DNA from: Chrysopilus asiliformis
Lineage: Eukaryota > Arthropoda > Insecta > Diptera > Rhagionidae
Direction: 5' to 3'
DNA length: 64,000 bases
Assembly: GCA_964034945.1 (NCBI GenBank)
Contig: OZ035960.1
Span: forward strand, 83,576,148 to 83,640,147
The position numbers and the translations under genes were made by a program. Under the pieces are notes generated by a model that was not told where the DNA came from, did not search any database, and was given only the letters and a program-made list of their open reading frames with translations. Numbering within the stretch: the first letter of the stretch is position 1; the number at the start of each line of letters is the position of its first letter. Of the stretch, positions 20,524 to 32,845 are shown one piece after another.

Positions 20524-21000
20524 AATATATGGAAGTTTTATAGTTAAGGGCGTTCGGAGGTTTTTTTTTAAAATTCCGGGCAACATAATGCAGCCCTACA
20601 AAAGCAGTGCCAGGACACACTAAGGAAATGTTTCGGGACGCCTTAAATAGAGGACAATAAAAATGACCATCTCTTGGGGCTTTATATACACTTCTCTATA
20701 AATGCTAAGAAGAGCTAGCTCTGTCAGACGATGGCATTTATAAGTTCAGCAGCCCATATTGACATCAGACTTGCGGAAAAAAATGAACACTTTTTTGATC
20801 TGATTTCTTTAATATTTTGATTGCGGTAAAATCACTGCTGATTGCTTTCCATTTTCACTAAATTTCTTTATAATTCAACAAATCATACAGGTTTTAGTTT
20901 TGCTGGTATATATGTTTAATTTCTTATAGCTATTCTTTGTCTTCGCTTCTTTTTTTTTAGAAATTTTGATTCACAAATCCCTCCCCCCATTTCCTCCATC

Positions 21001-21583
21001 CTTATATCCGTCCTATGTGGTATTAGAAATGTCGATGAACTAGAAAATTGATAACCCAAATCCGTATTGCGTGTCTAAGCGCCCCGAGGGTAGGTAATCT
21101 CACAACTTTTTATTTTGCTTTCTTGTGAAACAAAAATCTCAAATAATTTCTTACTCCAACCACGACTCCTTGGTTATCTGGAAATGTCCCCCACAGTATA
21201 ATCATGTTACCGCCCAGTTTTTCTATCAATGTAAAATGTCAGGGTTTGTTCTTGTAATGACTGTTTCCGTCAATTCTACAGGGTGAATAAAAATAACTAT
21301 ACATCTGTGCCAACACAGTTATATAGCCAGGTTCTTGAAAATAATAACCGATATGGTCAAGGCTTTCGATAATTTATTGATAAATCGGACACTAATAACA
21401 AGCAGTTTTGTGCCGAAAATCGAATTCCTGCACAGATCCGGGACCTAACTAATTTTTCTAAGATTTTGTCAAAATCATGAATAGAATTTAAATGACTAAA
21501 AAAGCAAAACAAAGAAAATCAGCATTCGAATAGATAAAACTGCGTGAAGAAGTGATGGAAATTTACAAAAATGAAAAAAAAAA
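21001..21583. other. Unannotated DNA
   Basis: No supported gene. A stretch near 21490-21575 could encode KQRKSAFE and then IKLREEVMEIYKN after a stop, vaguely transposase-like, but it is too short to call. Confidence 0.4.
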
Positions 21584-21908
21584 ACATAACAAAAGCTATA
21601 ATTGCCAATCTGAAGTCAGACTTTCCAAAAAGATTTTTTAAAATTTATTCCAATCGGATTTTGATGTATGGGACTTTTATGTAGAATCATATCCTAAATA
21701 ACTTTTGTTCTTGCACTTTTTTGATAAGATGCACCATTTTTGAGATATTCACAAAAAACGATTTCATTCGTATGGGGGTACCCCCCCTAATGGTCCATTT
21801 TTGCCCATTAATGAACTTCGCCTTGCATTTTACGAAAAACGAATCTGCGCAAAATTTCAAGTCTCTAGCTCAATCCGTGCGCCCGCAATCCGCGCCACAG
21901 ACAGACAG

Positions 21909-23044
21909 ACAGACTGACAGACTGACAGACTGACAGACTGACAGACTGACAGACTGACAGACTGACAGACTGACAGACTGACAGACTGACAGACTGACAG
22001 ACTGACAGACTGACAGACTGACAGACTGACAGACTGACAGACTGACAGACTGACAGACTGACAGACTGACAGACTGACAGACTGACAGACTGACAGACTG
22101 ACAGACTGACAGACTGACAGACTGACAGACTGACAGACTGACAGACTGACAGACTGACAGACTGACAGACTGACAGACTGACAGACTGACAGACTGACAG
22201 ACTGACAGACTGACAGACTGACAGACTGACAGACTGACAGACTGACAGACTGACAGACTGACAGACTGACAGACTGACAGACTGACAGACTGACAGACTG
22301 ACAGACTGACAGACTGACAGACTGACAGACTGACAGACTGACAGACTGACAGACTGACAGACTGACAGACTGACAGACTGACAGACTGACAGACTGACAG
22401 ACTGACAGACTGACAGACTGACAGACTGACAGACTGACAGACTGACAGACTGACAGACTGACAGACTGACAGACTGACAGACTGACAGACTGACAGACTG
22501 ACAGACTGACAGACTGACAGACTGACAGACTGACAGACTGACAGACTGACAGACTGACAGACTGACAGACTGACAGACTGACAGACTGACAGACTGACAG
22601 ACTGACAGACTGACAGACTGACAGACTGACAGACTGACAGACTGACAGACTGACAGACTGACAGACTGACAGACTGACAGACTGACAGACTGACAGACTG
22701 ACAGACTGACAGACTGACAGACTGACAGACTGACAGACTGACAGACTGACAGACTGACAGACTGACAGACTGACAGACTGACAGACTGACAGACTGACAG
22801 ACTGACAGACTGACAGACTGACAGACTGACAGACTGACAGACTGACAGACTGACAGACTGACAGACTGACAGACTGACAGACTGACAGACTGACAGACTG
22901 ACAGACTGACAGACTGACAGACTGACAGACTGACAGACTGACAGACTGACAGACTGACAGACTGACAGACTGACAGACTGACAGACTGACAGACTGACAG
23001 ACTGACAGACTGACAGACTGACAGACTGACAGACTGACAGACTG
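21909..23044 (+). repeat. (ACTGACAG)n array, left block
   Basis: About 142 units of the 8-mer ACTGACAG with no substitution seen, starting from a short CAGA run at 21896-21912. It ends in a partial unit (ACTG) at the junction with the retrotransposon. All three minus-strand frames are open because the 8-mer has no stop there, giving an artefactual SVSLSVCQ repeat peptide. Confidence 0.97.
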
Positions 23045-24777
23045 CACCTGGTCCAGATGGCATACCCAACCGAGCTTTTAAAACCGCGGCTAAATTGCAC
23101 CCAGATACATTAATGAAGTTGTACAAAGCATGCCTGAACGAGGGAGTTTTCCCGGACCGGTGGAAGAAACAACGGTTAGTACTAGTTCCAAAGGCTAACA
23201 AACCACCAGAGGACCCCTCCGGGTACCGCCCACTTTGCATGCTAGACACGGCAGGAAAGGTACTGGAGCGAATCTTATGTGACAGACTGGATGCGGCCAT
23301 TGTGGAAGCAGGAGGACTAGCCCAGCGACAATACGGTTTCAGAACGGCGAGGTCCACGGTTGACGCCATTGATGAGCTTGTAAGAACCGCACGAGAGGCC
23401 ATAGAAGGGAAAAGCTGGAACCGAGGCTCAAAAGAGTACTGCCTAATTGTTACACTGGACGTTAAAAATGCCTTCAACTCTGCGAATTGGTCGCGCATAA
23501 CGGAAGCACTCGCAGGGTGGAACATACCCACTTACCTGAGCCGAATGGTCGATAGCTACTTTAAGCGTAGGGTTCTAATATATGACACATCCGAAAAGAC
23601 GGAGTATTATGTGACCACTGGTGGAGTCCCCCAAGGATCAGTCTTAGGTCCGCTCCTATGGAACGCCATGTACGATGGCATACTCCGAGTACCGGTACCC
23701 GACGGTGTCAAGATAATCGGCTATGCTGATGATGTAGCGCTAGTTGTTACGGCAAAATTCTTGGAGGATGCTGTGTCAAAGACCAATATTGCTATCCTGG
23801 CAGTGAGGAGCTGGCTTGGAAAAGCTGGTCTACAACTGGCGGAGCACAAAACAGAGGCAGTGTTGGTCTCAAGTCGCAAGGTGCTGGAGACAGCAATGAT
23901 AAGGGTCGGAGACTGTTGAATACGCACGGAACCACATCTCAAGTACCTAGGCGTTTGCATAGATAGCAGGCTGAACTTCAAGAAGCATCTGGAGTATGCT
24001 GGTAACAAAGCTGCTCAGACATGTGCTGAACTGAGTAGAATGATGCCAAATATAGGTGGACCGAAACAGCAGAAGAGGCGACTCCTAAGTGGAGTAGTCA
24101 GGTCCATAATAATGTACGGTGCGCCAATATGGGCGGACAAAACTAGCGTGTCCTCTTACTGCCATGCAATAGAGGGAACCTACAGAAGATGTGCCCTAAG
24201 GATAATTAGTGCATATCGCACCACATCAACGGATGCAGCACATGTTATTGCAGGTTTGGTCCCCATCGACATTCTTGCAAAGGAAGCGAAGAATCTCTAC
24301 TATGAGAGAAAGCAGAAAGGAACCAATCAGGGAGAACGCCAAGTCAGACACAGTAACATAGAAGAGTGGCAGAGGCGATGGGATAGGTCCCGAAAGGGTC
24401 GATGGACAAGGAGACTGATTCCCAACATTATGGACTGGGTTAACAGGAAGCACGGCGAGGTGAACTACTATGTCACACAACTATTAACAGGACATGGTAG
24501 CTATCAGTCATACCTGCATAGGTTTAAGATTGCAGATAATCCAGGGTGCACGCACTGTGGTGCACTAACAACCGAGGATGCGGAGCACGTATTTTTCCAC
24601 TGCCCGAGGTACAATGGGGCTCGAGCGAAATTGCAAGTCATTTGTAACGAGCTGGTGACCCCAGAAAATATAGTGAAGCATATGCTCGAAAGCAGAAAGA
24701 ATTGGGATGCAGTGTGTGACATGGCAGCCTATGTACTGAAGGACCTTGCACAACTGGAGAAAAACAGCAGAACGTAG
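23044..24777 (+). pseudogene. R1-like ORF2: reverse transcriptase and C-terminal zinc knuckle
   Basis: Reverse transcriptase for target-primed insertion. The frame is open from the array junction and starts APGPDGIPN, a block conserved just before the RT fingers in R1-clade and related elements. Visible RT motifs: GYRPLCMLDTAGKVLERIL, QYGFRTARSTVDAI, LDVKNAFNSANW (motif A), GGVPQGSVLGPLLWN, and GYADDVALVV with the catalytic Asp pair at 23728-23733. One in-frame TGA at 23917-23919 interrupts it, and the frame continues on the other side (HLKYLGVCIDSRL) through the thumb to a C-terminal zinc knuckle, CTHCG...EHVFFHCPRY, before TAG at 24775-24777. A single stop in otherwise clean sequence points to a fairly recent insertion. 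The endonuclease domain is missing. R1 clade is my best reading; a related microsatellite-targeting clade is possible. Confidence 0.85.
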
Positions 24778-24934
24778 TGCGAAGAGGGGCCCTGTAGGCC
24801 GCAATCTCTCCCCGCGAAGTAATGCCTAGCGGTGGTCCCGCGGGGAGCAGAAAGAGTGGGGGTGGTTTTAGTGGGTAAAAATCCCACACCTGGCCGCTTT
24901 AGCGGCCAGAGTCTTTCGAAGATTTCCACCTCCC

Positions 24935-24968
<34 letters not shown>
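23044..24968 (+). mobile_element. R1-clade-like non-LTR retrotransposon, 5'-truncated
   Basis: Contains the RT and C-terminal part of ORF2, a 3' UTR (24778-24938) and a 30-nt poly(A) tail (24939-24968), and is flanked on both sides by the same (ACTGACAG)n array. The endonuclease and ORF1 are missing: the 5' junction falls at the start of the conserved APGPDGIPN block. A target-site duplication cannot be told from array units. The 3' UTR has a short inverted repeat, GGCCGCTTTAGCGGCC. Confidence 0.9.
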
Positions 24969-24970
<2 letters not shown>

Positions 24971-27900
24971 CTGACAGACTGACAGACTGACAGACTGACA
25001 GACTGACAGACTGACAGACTGACAGACTGACAGACTGACAGACTGACAGACTGACAGACTGACAGACTGACAGACTGACAGACTGACAGACTGACAGACT
25101 GACAGACTGACAGACTGACAGACTGACAGACTGACAGACTGACAGACTGACAGACTGACAGACTGACAGACTGACAGACTGACAGACTGACAGACTGACA
25201 GACTGACAGACTGACAGACTGACAGACTGACAGACTGACAGACTGACAGACTGACAGACTGACAGACTGACAGACTGACAGACTGACAGAGTGACAGAGT
25301 GACAGACTGACAGACTGACAGACTGACAGAGTGACAGAGTGACAGACTGACAGAGTGACAGACTGACAGACTGACAGACTGACAGACTGACAGACTGACA
25401 GACTGACAGACTGACAGACTGACAGACTGACAGACTGACAGACTGACAGACTGACAGACTGACAGACTGACAGACTGACAGACTGACAGACTGACAGACT
25501 GACAGACTGACAGACTGACAGACTGACAGACTGACAGACTGACAGACTGACAGACTGACAGACTGACAGACTGACAGACTGACAGACTGACAGACTGACA
25601 GACTGACAGACTGACAGACTGACAGACTGACAGACTGACAGACTGACAGACTGACAGACTGACAGACTGACAGACTGACAGACTGACAGACTGACAGACT
25701 GACAGACTGACAGACTGACAGACTGACAGACTGACAGACTGACAGACTGACAGACTGACAGACTGACAGACTGACAGACTGACAGACTGACAGACTGACA
25801 GACTGACAGACTGACAGACTGACAGACTGACAGACTGACAGACTGACAGACTGACAGACTGACAGACTGACAGACTGACAGACTGACAGACTGACAGACT
25901 GACAGACTGACAGACTGACAGACTGACAGACTGACAGACTGACAGACTGACAGACTGACAGACTGACAGACTGACAGACTGACAGACTGACAGACTGACA
26001 GACTGACAGACTGACAGACTGACAGACTGACAGACTGACAGACTGACAGACTGACAGACTGACAGACTGACAGACTGACAGACTGACAGACTGACAGACT
26101 GACAGACTGACAGACTGACAGACTGACAGACTGACAGACTGACAGACTGACAGACTGACAGACTGACAGACTGACAGACTGACAGACTGACAGACTGACA
26201 GACTGACAGACTGACAGACTGACAGACTGACAGACTGACAGACTGACAGACTGACAGACTGACAGACTGACAGACTGACAGACTGACAGACTGACAGACT
26301 GACAGACTGACAGACTGACAGACTGACAGACTGACAGACTGACAGACTGACAGACTGACAGACTGACAGACTGACAGACTGACAGACTGACAGACTGACA
26401 GACTGACAGACTGACAGACTGACAGACTGACAGACTGACAGACTGACAGACTGACAGACTGACAGACTGACAGACTGACAGACTGACAGACTGACAGACT
26501 GACAGACTGACAGACTGACAGACTGACAGACTGACAGACTGACAGACTGACAGACTGACAGACTGACAGACTGACAGACTGACAGACTGACAGACTGACA
26601 GACTGACAGACTGACAGACTGACAGACTGACAGACTGACAGACTGACAGACTGACAGACTGACAGACTGACAGACTGACAGACTGACAGACTGACAGACT
26701 GACAGACTGACAGACTGACAGACTGACAGACTGACAGACTGACAGACTGACAGACTGACAGACTGACAGACTGACAGACTGACAGACTGACAGACTGACA
26801 GACTGACAGACTGACAGACTGACAGACTGACAGACTGACAGACTGACAGACTGACAGACTGACAGACTGACAGACTGACAGACTGACAGACTGACAGACT
26901 GACAGACTGACAGACTGACAGACTGACAGACTGACAGACTGACAGACTGACAGACTGACAGACTGACAGACTGACAGACTGACAGACTGACAGACTGACA
27001 GACTGACAGACTGACAGACTGACAGACTGACAGACTGACAGACTGACAGACTGACAGACTGACAGACTGACAGACTGACAGACTGACAGACTGACAGACT
27101 GACAGACTGACAGACTGACAGACTGACAGACTGACAGACTGACAGACTGACAGACTGACAGACTGACAGACTGACAGACTGACAGACTGACAGACTGACA
27201 GACTGACAGACTGACAGACTGACAGACTGACAGACTGACAGACTGACAGACTGACAGACTGACAGACTGACAGACTGACAGACTGACAGACTGACAGACT
27301 GACAGACTGACAGACTGACAGACTGACAGACTGACAGACTGACAGACTGACAGACTGACAGACTGACAGACTGACAGACTGACAGACTGACAGACTGACA
27401 GACTGACAGACTGACAGACTGACAGACTGACAGACTGACAGACTGACAGACTGACAGACTGACAGACTGACAGACTGACAGACTGACAGACTGACAGACT
27501 GACAGACTGACAGACTGACAGACTGACAGACTGACAGACTGACAGACTGACAGACTGACAGACTGACAGACTGACAGACTGACAGACTGACAGACTGACA
27601 GACTGACAGACTGACAGACTGACAGACTGACAGACTGACAGACTGACAGACTGACAGACTGACAGACTGACAGACTGACAGACTGACAGACTGACAGACT
27701 GACAGACTGACAGACTGACAGACTGACAGACTGACAGACTGACAGACTGACAGACTGACAGACTGACAGACTGACAGACTGACAGACTGACAGACTGACA
27801 GACTGACAGACTGACAGACTGACAGACTGACAGACTGACAGACTGACAGACTGACAGACTGACAGACTGACAGACTGACAGACTGACAGACTGACAGACT

Positions 27901-29658
27901 GACAGACTGACAGACTGACAGACTGACAGACTGACAGACTGACAGACTGACAGACTGACAGACTGACAGACTGACAGACTGACAGACTGACAGACTGACA
28001 GACTGACAGACTGACAGACTGACAGACTGACAGACTGACAGACTGACAGACTGACAGACTGACAGACTGACAGACTGACAGACTGACAGACTGACAGACT
28101 GACAGACTGACAGACTGACAGACTGACAGACTGACAGACTGACAGACTGACAGACTGACAGACTGACAGACTGACAGACTGACAGACTGACAGACTGACA
28201 GACTGACAGACTGACAGACTGACAGACTGACAGACTGACAGACTGACAGACTGACAGACTGACAGACTGACAGACTGACAGACTGACAGACTGACAGACT
28301 GACAGACTGACAGACTGACAGACTGACAGACTGACAGACTGACAGACTGACAGACTGACAGACTGACAGACTGACAGACTGACAGACTGACAGACTGACA
28401 GACTGACAGACTGACAGACTGACAGACTGACAGACTGACAGACTGACAGACTGACAGACTGACAGACTGACAGACTGACAGACTGACAGACTGACAGACT
28501 GACAGACTGACAGACTGACAGACTGACAGACTGACAGACTGACAGACTGACAGACTGACAGACTGACAGACTGACAGACTGACAGACTGACAGACTGACA
28601 GACTGACAGACTGACAGACTGACAGACTGACAGACTGACAGACTGACAGACTGACAGACTGACAGACTGACAGACTGACAGACTGACAGACTGACAGACT
28701 GACAGACTGACAGACTGACAGACTGACAGACTGACAGACTGACAGACTGACAGACTGACAGACTGACAGACTGACAGACTGACAGACTGACAGACTGACA
28801 GACTGACAGACTGACAGACTGACAGACTGACAGACTGACAGACTGACAGACTGACAGACTGACAGACTGACAGACTGACAGACTGACAGACTGACAGACT
28901 GACAGACTGACAGACTGACAGACTGACAGACTGACAGACTGACAGACTGACAGACTGACAGACTGACAGACTGACAGACTGACAGACTGACAGACTGACA
29001 GACTGACAGACTGACAGACTGACAGACTGACAGACTGACAGACTGACAGACTGACAGACTGACAGACTGACAGACTGACAGACTGACAGACTGACAGACT
29101 GACAGACTGACAGACTGACAGACTGACAGACTGACAGACTGACAGACTGACAGACTGACAGACTGACAGACTGACAGACTGACAGACTGACAGACTGACA
29201 GACTGACAGACTGACAGACTGACAGACTGACAGACTGACAGACTGACAGACTGACAGACTGACAGACTGACAGACTGACAGACTGACAGACTGACAGACT
29301 GACAGACTGACAGACTGACAGACTGACAGACTGACAGACTGACAGACTGACAGACTGACAGACTGACAGACTGACAGACTGACAGACTGACAGACTGACA
29401 GACTGACAGACTGACAGACTGACAGACTGACAGACTGACAGACTGACAGACTGACAGACTGACAGACTGACAGACTGACAGACTGACAGACTGACAGACT
29501 GACAGACTGACAGACTGACAGACTGACAGACTGACAGACTGACAGACTGACAGACTGACAGACTGACAGACTGACAGACTGACAGACTGACAGACTGACA
29601 GACTGACAGACTGACAGACTGACAGACTGACAGACTGACAGACTGACAGACTGACAGA
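24969..29658 (+). repeat. (ACTGACAG)n array, right block
   Basis: About 586 units over 4.69 kb. The only variants seen are five units with CTGACAG changed to GTGACAG, clustered at 25290-25360. It passes into CGGACAGA and CAGACAGACGGACGGAC at 29659-29700, the ordinary family A core. Minus-strand frames of 1,589 and 1,604 codons here are repeat artefacts. True length may differ if the assembly compressed or expanded it. Confidence 0.97.
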
Positions 29659-29888
29659 CGGACAGACGGACAGACAGACTAAACAGACAGACGGACGGAC
29701 ATGCAAAATTCAACTTTTTTTATCATTCTAAACACACTGGTGTAATTCATTTTTGTGTGTGATAAAGAGTACAAATACAAAATTTTGGTTCATATTATTT
29801 TTCCCCTTTAGAACAAAAATCTAAAAAAAAGTGGACGTAAGATAAACAGTGTTGTGCCGGGTAGTCTACGTTATTTATACTGCATCAT

Positions 29889-30457
29889 TATATCCGTATG
29901 GTGAAATCAAAGGGTATATTAACTTTGCCTTACCGTTTGTAACGCCAAGATCCCGATATCACACAAAAAAATGAATTACATCAGTTTAGAATGATAAAAA
30001 TATTTAATTTTTGCATGTCCGTCCGTCCGTCCGTCCGTCCGTCCGTCCGTCTGTCTGTCCTTCCATCCGCCTGTCTGTCTGTCTGTCTGTGGCACGGATT
30101 GCGGGCGCAAGGATTGAGCTAGAGACTTGAAATTTTGTGCAGATTCGTTTTTCTTAAAATGCGAGGCTAAGTTCGTTAATGGGCAAAAATGGACCATTAG
30201 GGGGGGTACCCCCCATACGAACGAAATCGTTTTTTGTAAATATCTCAAAAACGGTGCATCTCATCAAAAAAGTCCAAAAACAAAAGTTGTGTAGGATATG
30301 ATTTTACATAAATCTCCCATACATCAAAATCCGATTGGAATAAATTTTAAAAAATCTTATTGGAAAATTTGACTTCAAAGTGGAATTTTGATACAACTGT
30401 TCGCCGTTCACTTAAATCACCATACGGGTTTTCAATAATTTCCAGATTGGCAATTAC
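29889..30457 (-). mobile_element. Family A element, compact copy
   Basis: Minus-strand copy with both characteristic ends: TCCGTATGGTGAAATCAAAG on the left and CACCATACGGGTTTTCAAT, then CCAGATTGGCAATTA, on the right. The core is (CGTC/TGTC)n at 30015-30090. It lies 125 bp from the right end of the giant copy, in opposite orientation. Element type resembles DINE-1/HINE-like elements with a GTCY core, an inference from architecture. Confidence 0.8.
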
Positions 30458-30898
30458 GTTCCTGCACAATTTACATTATACCGCGACAAGTAAAATGTCA
30501 GCTGATATAAAAATACTTGACGTGAATAGCACACTTCTTTCTTATACAAAATATGCTATCCTGCCAATTTTTTCTGATTATATCGATAACAGTAAAAGCT
30601 ATTGATTTAGGGTAAAAGGTAAAAATGTAGAGAATTTTAATATATTTTAATTTTTTTAACTGTTTTTACAGAAAACCGTTAGTTTTTGGAAAAAATCTAT
30701 TTGTCTACCTTCTAACCGTTAGAATCTAACGTTACCCTTAGAGCAAAATTTTGTCATATGGGTAAAATCATTGTTAAAGTAACAAAGTTTTTGCTAAAAT
30801 CATGAAAAAATTGTCAATTGGAAGAAATATTTTTGGAGGAAAATCTTTGTTCAACAAAAAATAATATCTAATTTGTCGAAATGACAAAAAATTGTTAT
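30458..30898. other. AT-rich non-coding DNA
   Basis: No gene or terminus recognised. Contains two nearby AACCGTTAG phrases (near 30675 and 30713). Confidence 0.5.
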
Positions 30899-30900
30899 AC

Positions 30901-31571
30901 AGTAGAGACTCGGCAATTCGAACACTCGGTAATTCGAACACTCGCAGGGTATTCACAGTCCTCTTTTAAATTGCGGGTAATTTTACCGCTCGGTAATTCA
31001 GTCAAATTTAACAGATTTTTACCGAGACGGTAACTTGGTTCATGTAAAAATGAATTACCGGATTCGGTAATTGTAGACATGCCTTGAGTCGTGTTTTCAA
31101 CCGCGGGTGGCGCTAGTAATGTTTTTAGTTGTCAAATTTTCTCGCTGGTTATCTCATCGGACTGCAATTTTTTTCAATTTTGATAGCCGTTGCCACAATA
31201 GAAATTCAAAAGAATACATCAAACATGGATTTAAAGGTATGTGACATATTTTACAATCAAATTCGCAGTTCATGATTTGGTCACGTATCCAATAAAAGCG
31301 CTGTTCTCAAATCTGTGCTGTGGGATGTTCACAGCAGAATATTTTCAGTCTTTTAATATTACCGAAAACACCGAATACCGAAAATTAAAAGAGGACTGTG
31401 AATACCCTGTCGGTAATTCGAACACTCGGTAATTCGAACATTCGGTAATTCGAACACTCGGTAATTCGAACACTCGGTAATTCGAACACTCGGTAATTCG
31501 AACACTCGGCAATTCGAACACTCGGTAATTCGAATATAGCGTGGTATTCACTCGGTAATTCGAATATTCGA
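30901..31571. mobile_element. Tigger/pogo-like element with subterminal repeats
   Basis: TA at 30899-30900 is followed by CAGTAGAGACTCGGCAATTC, a Tigger-type start. Both ends hold GGTAATTCGAACACTC phrases. Inverted arms GGGTATTCACAGTCCTCTTT (near 30948) and AAAGAGGACTGTGAATACCC (near 31388) show the two-sided structure. The right terminus has been replaced by extra repeat units. In the middle, ATGGATTTAAAG followed by GTATGT at 31223-31240 looks like a first exon and splice donor, but no further exon is left. Confidence 0.6.
31413..31570 (+). repeat. 16-bp minisatellite GGTAATTCGAACACTC
   Basis: About nine units with few substitutions (for example ACATTC for ACACTC, GGCAATTC for GGTAATTC). 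It represents amplification of the subterminal repeat of the Tigger-like element; the left end has only two units. Confidence 0.9.
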
Positions 31572-31576
31572 CCAAC

Positions 31577-32640
31577 CATTTTTACTTTCTTCTACGGAGT
31601 ATAATAAAGTATTGTATTCATGAAAAATTTCGACCTCTTAATTTTGCCTAAAAAACATTTCCCGATCATTCCTGAGTCGATTGGAGTCATATTAAAAAAA
31701 TGTAGTTCTGTCTGTCAGTCTGTCTGTCAGTCTGTCTGTCAATCTGTGTACAAGATTTCTCAAAAACTAATAGAGCTAGCGCCATGAAATTTTATAGGCA
31801 TGTTGGGTCCTGAAATGGGACGATCCTATCAACTTTTGGTGGAAATCCGTTAACCGGAAGTATCCAAAATGGCGGTTTTTCAAAAATCGCAATTTCGTTT
31901 TTCTCGATTTACTCCCAAACTACGCGTTTTTTAGTGGCCTTAAGTATGACAAAACTTGGAGAAAATAAAATTTCCCACACTTTTGTCTTTAGCTATAACT
32001 CGATATCTCAACCTGTTATCGAGATAAACCGTTATTTAAAAAAAAAACAGTTTTTTGCGATTATCTCGAAAACTAACGGGTTTTTGCTGACTGAATGTAT
32101 GAAGTGAATTAATGAGAATGGCATTCTGCACAATTTTACCGTTATCCGTTATCTTTTACCGTTATTGAGATATTTAGATTAAAATATAAAAAAATATATT
32201 TTTGCAAATTACTTGCAAACTAACGATTTTTCGACAAATTAATTTAAGGAAGAATTCGAGATGTTAAAATTTTCTACCTTTTTGCCATTTACCGTAAATT
32301 GATATCTTTTACAGTTCTCAAGTTATCTCAAATTTTGTACGTTTTTGATATTTTTGGATGAACCAACAATTTATTGGGAGGTTGTATTGGGTTGACAATA
32401 CGACAGGGCTATAACTTAAATTGCACAGGGTCGTAGATTTTGTAGAAGAAAGTTTTGTGTTGACTACAACTGATATTTTTATATTGGGTATCTTGTAATT
32501 AGAATTGTGGTTGATATATTGGTCTCTGTAATTCAACATTTTCGTGGTGGCATGTACTGTCGTAAGACATTAATTTTGAAGTCAAAATTTCAAGTTTCTT
32601 TCAAAATAATTGAATGTTATCATGTAGGTGTATATACTTT
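31577..32640 (+). mobile_element. Family D interspersed repeat, longest copy
   Basis: Starts TTTTTACTTTCTTCTACGGAG, then TATTGTATTCATGAAAAATT, 'CCTGAGTCGATTGGAGTCAT' and a (CTGTCTGTCAGT)n core at 31709-31745. The tail is AAACTAATAGAGCTAGCGCC and 'CCAAAATGGCGG'. Partial copies are at 33815-33950 (minus), 46283-46540 and 49541-51310. Non-coding; architecture resembles family A (GTCT-type core), exact ends unknown. Confidence 0.55.
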
Positions 32641-32666
32641 TTAACTGCAGGAACATTGTTACTTAT

Positions 32667-32814
32667 TATACCCGTATGGTGAAACCAAAGGGTATATTAA
32701 CTTTGCCTTACCGTTTGTAACGCCAAGATCTGGTCATCGCACACAAAAATGAATTACACCAGTGTGTTTAGAATGATGAAAAAAGTTGAATTTAGCATGT
32801 CCGTCCGTCCGTCC

Positions 32815-32845
<31 letters not shown>

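Larger units (their letters stand above)
19361..21000 (+). mobile_element. Family E hAT-like repeat, copy 1
   Basis: Colinear with 37745-39150: shared blocks are GTAAGAGCCAAATC, the 'CGCATTACAAAAAA' region, CGCCTTAAATA with AGGACAAT, and 'TCGCTTTTTTTTTT' near the right end. The copy has its own insertions and no intact termini. The hAT assignment is only suggested by the GCGTAGCTA-type start of the other copy. Confidence 0.5.
21584..29763 (+). mobile_element. Family A element with giant microsatellite core
   Basis: The left part (21584-21900) and right part (29659-29763) match the two halves of compact family A copies such as 32667-33229 on the minus strand. Left: ACATAACAAAAGCTATAATTG, CCTAATGGTCCATTTTTGCC, CGCAATCCGCGCCACAGACA. 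Right: GGACATGCAAAATTCAAC, then 'CACACTGGTGTAATTCAT'. In compact copies the core is only some tens of bp of CAGA/CGGA. Here it is about 7.8 kb, including an R1-like insertion. The left hairpin region has a small deletion and the extreme right end is missing. Confidence 0.8.

Noticed and set aside
21909..23044. CRISPR-like direct repeats
   Set aside because: No spacers: units are contiguous, and the surroundings are eukaryotic transposons.
21857..23531. Minus-strand open frames of 396-553 codons with SVSLSVCQ repeats
   Set aside because: They are translations of the 8-mer array; 8 is not a multiple of 3, so the peptide repeats every 8 residues in all frames. No sign of a gene.
24899..29713. 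Minus-strand open frames of about 1,600 codons
   Set aside because: Same artefact of the (ACTGACAG)n array; one starts in family A sequence and ends in the poly(A) tail of the retrotransposon read backwards.
31345..31579. Minus-strand frames with repeated SNYRVFELPSVRITE
   Set aside because: Translation of the 16-bp minisatellite.
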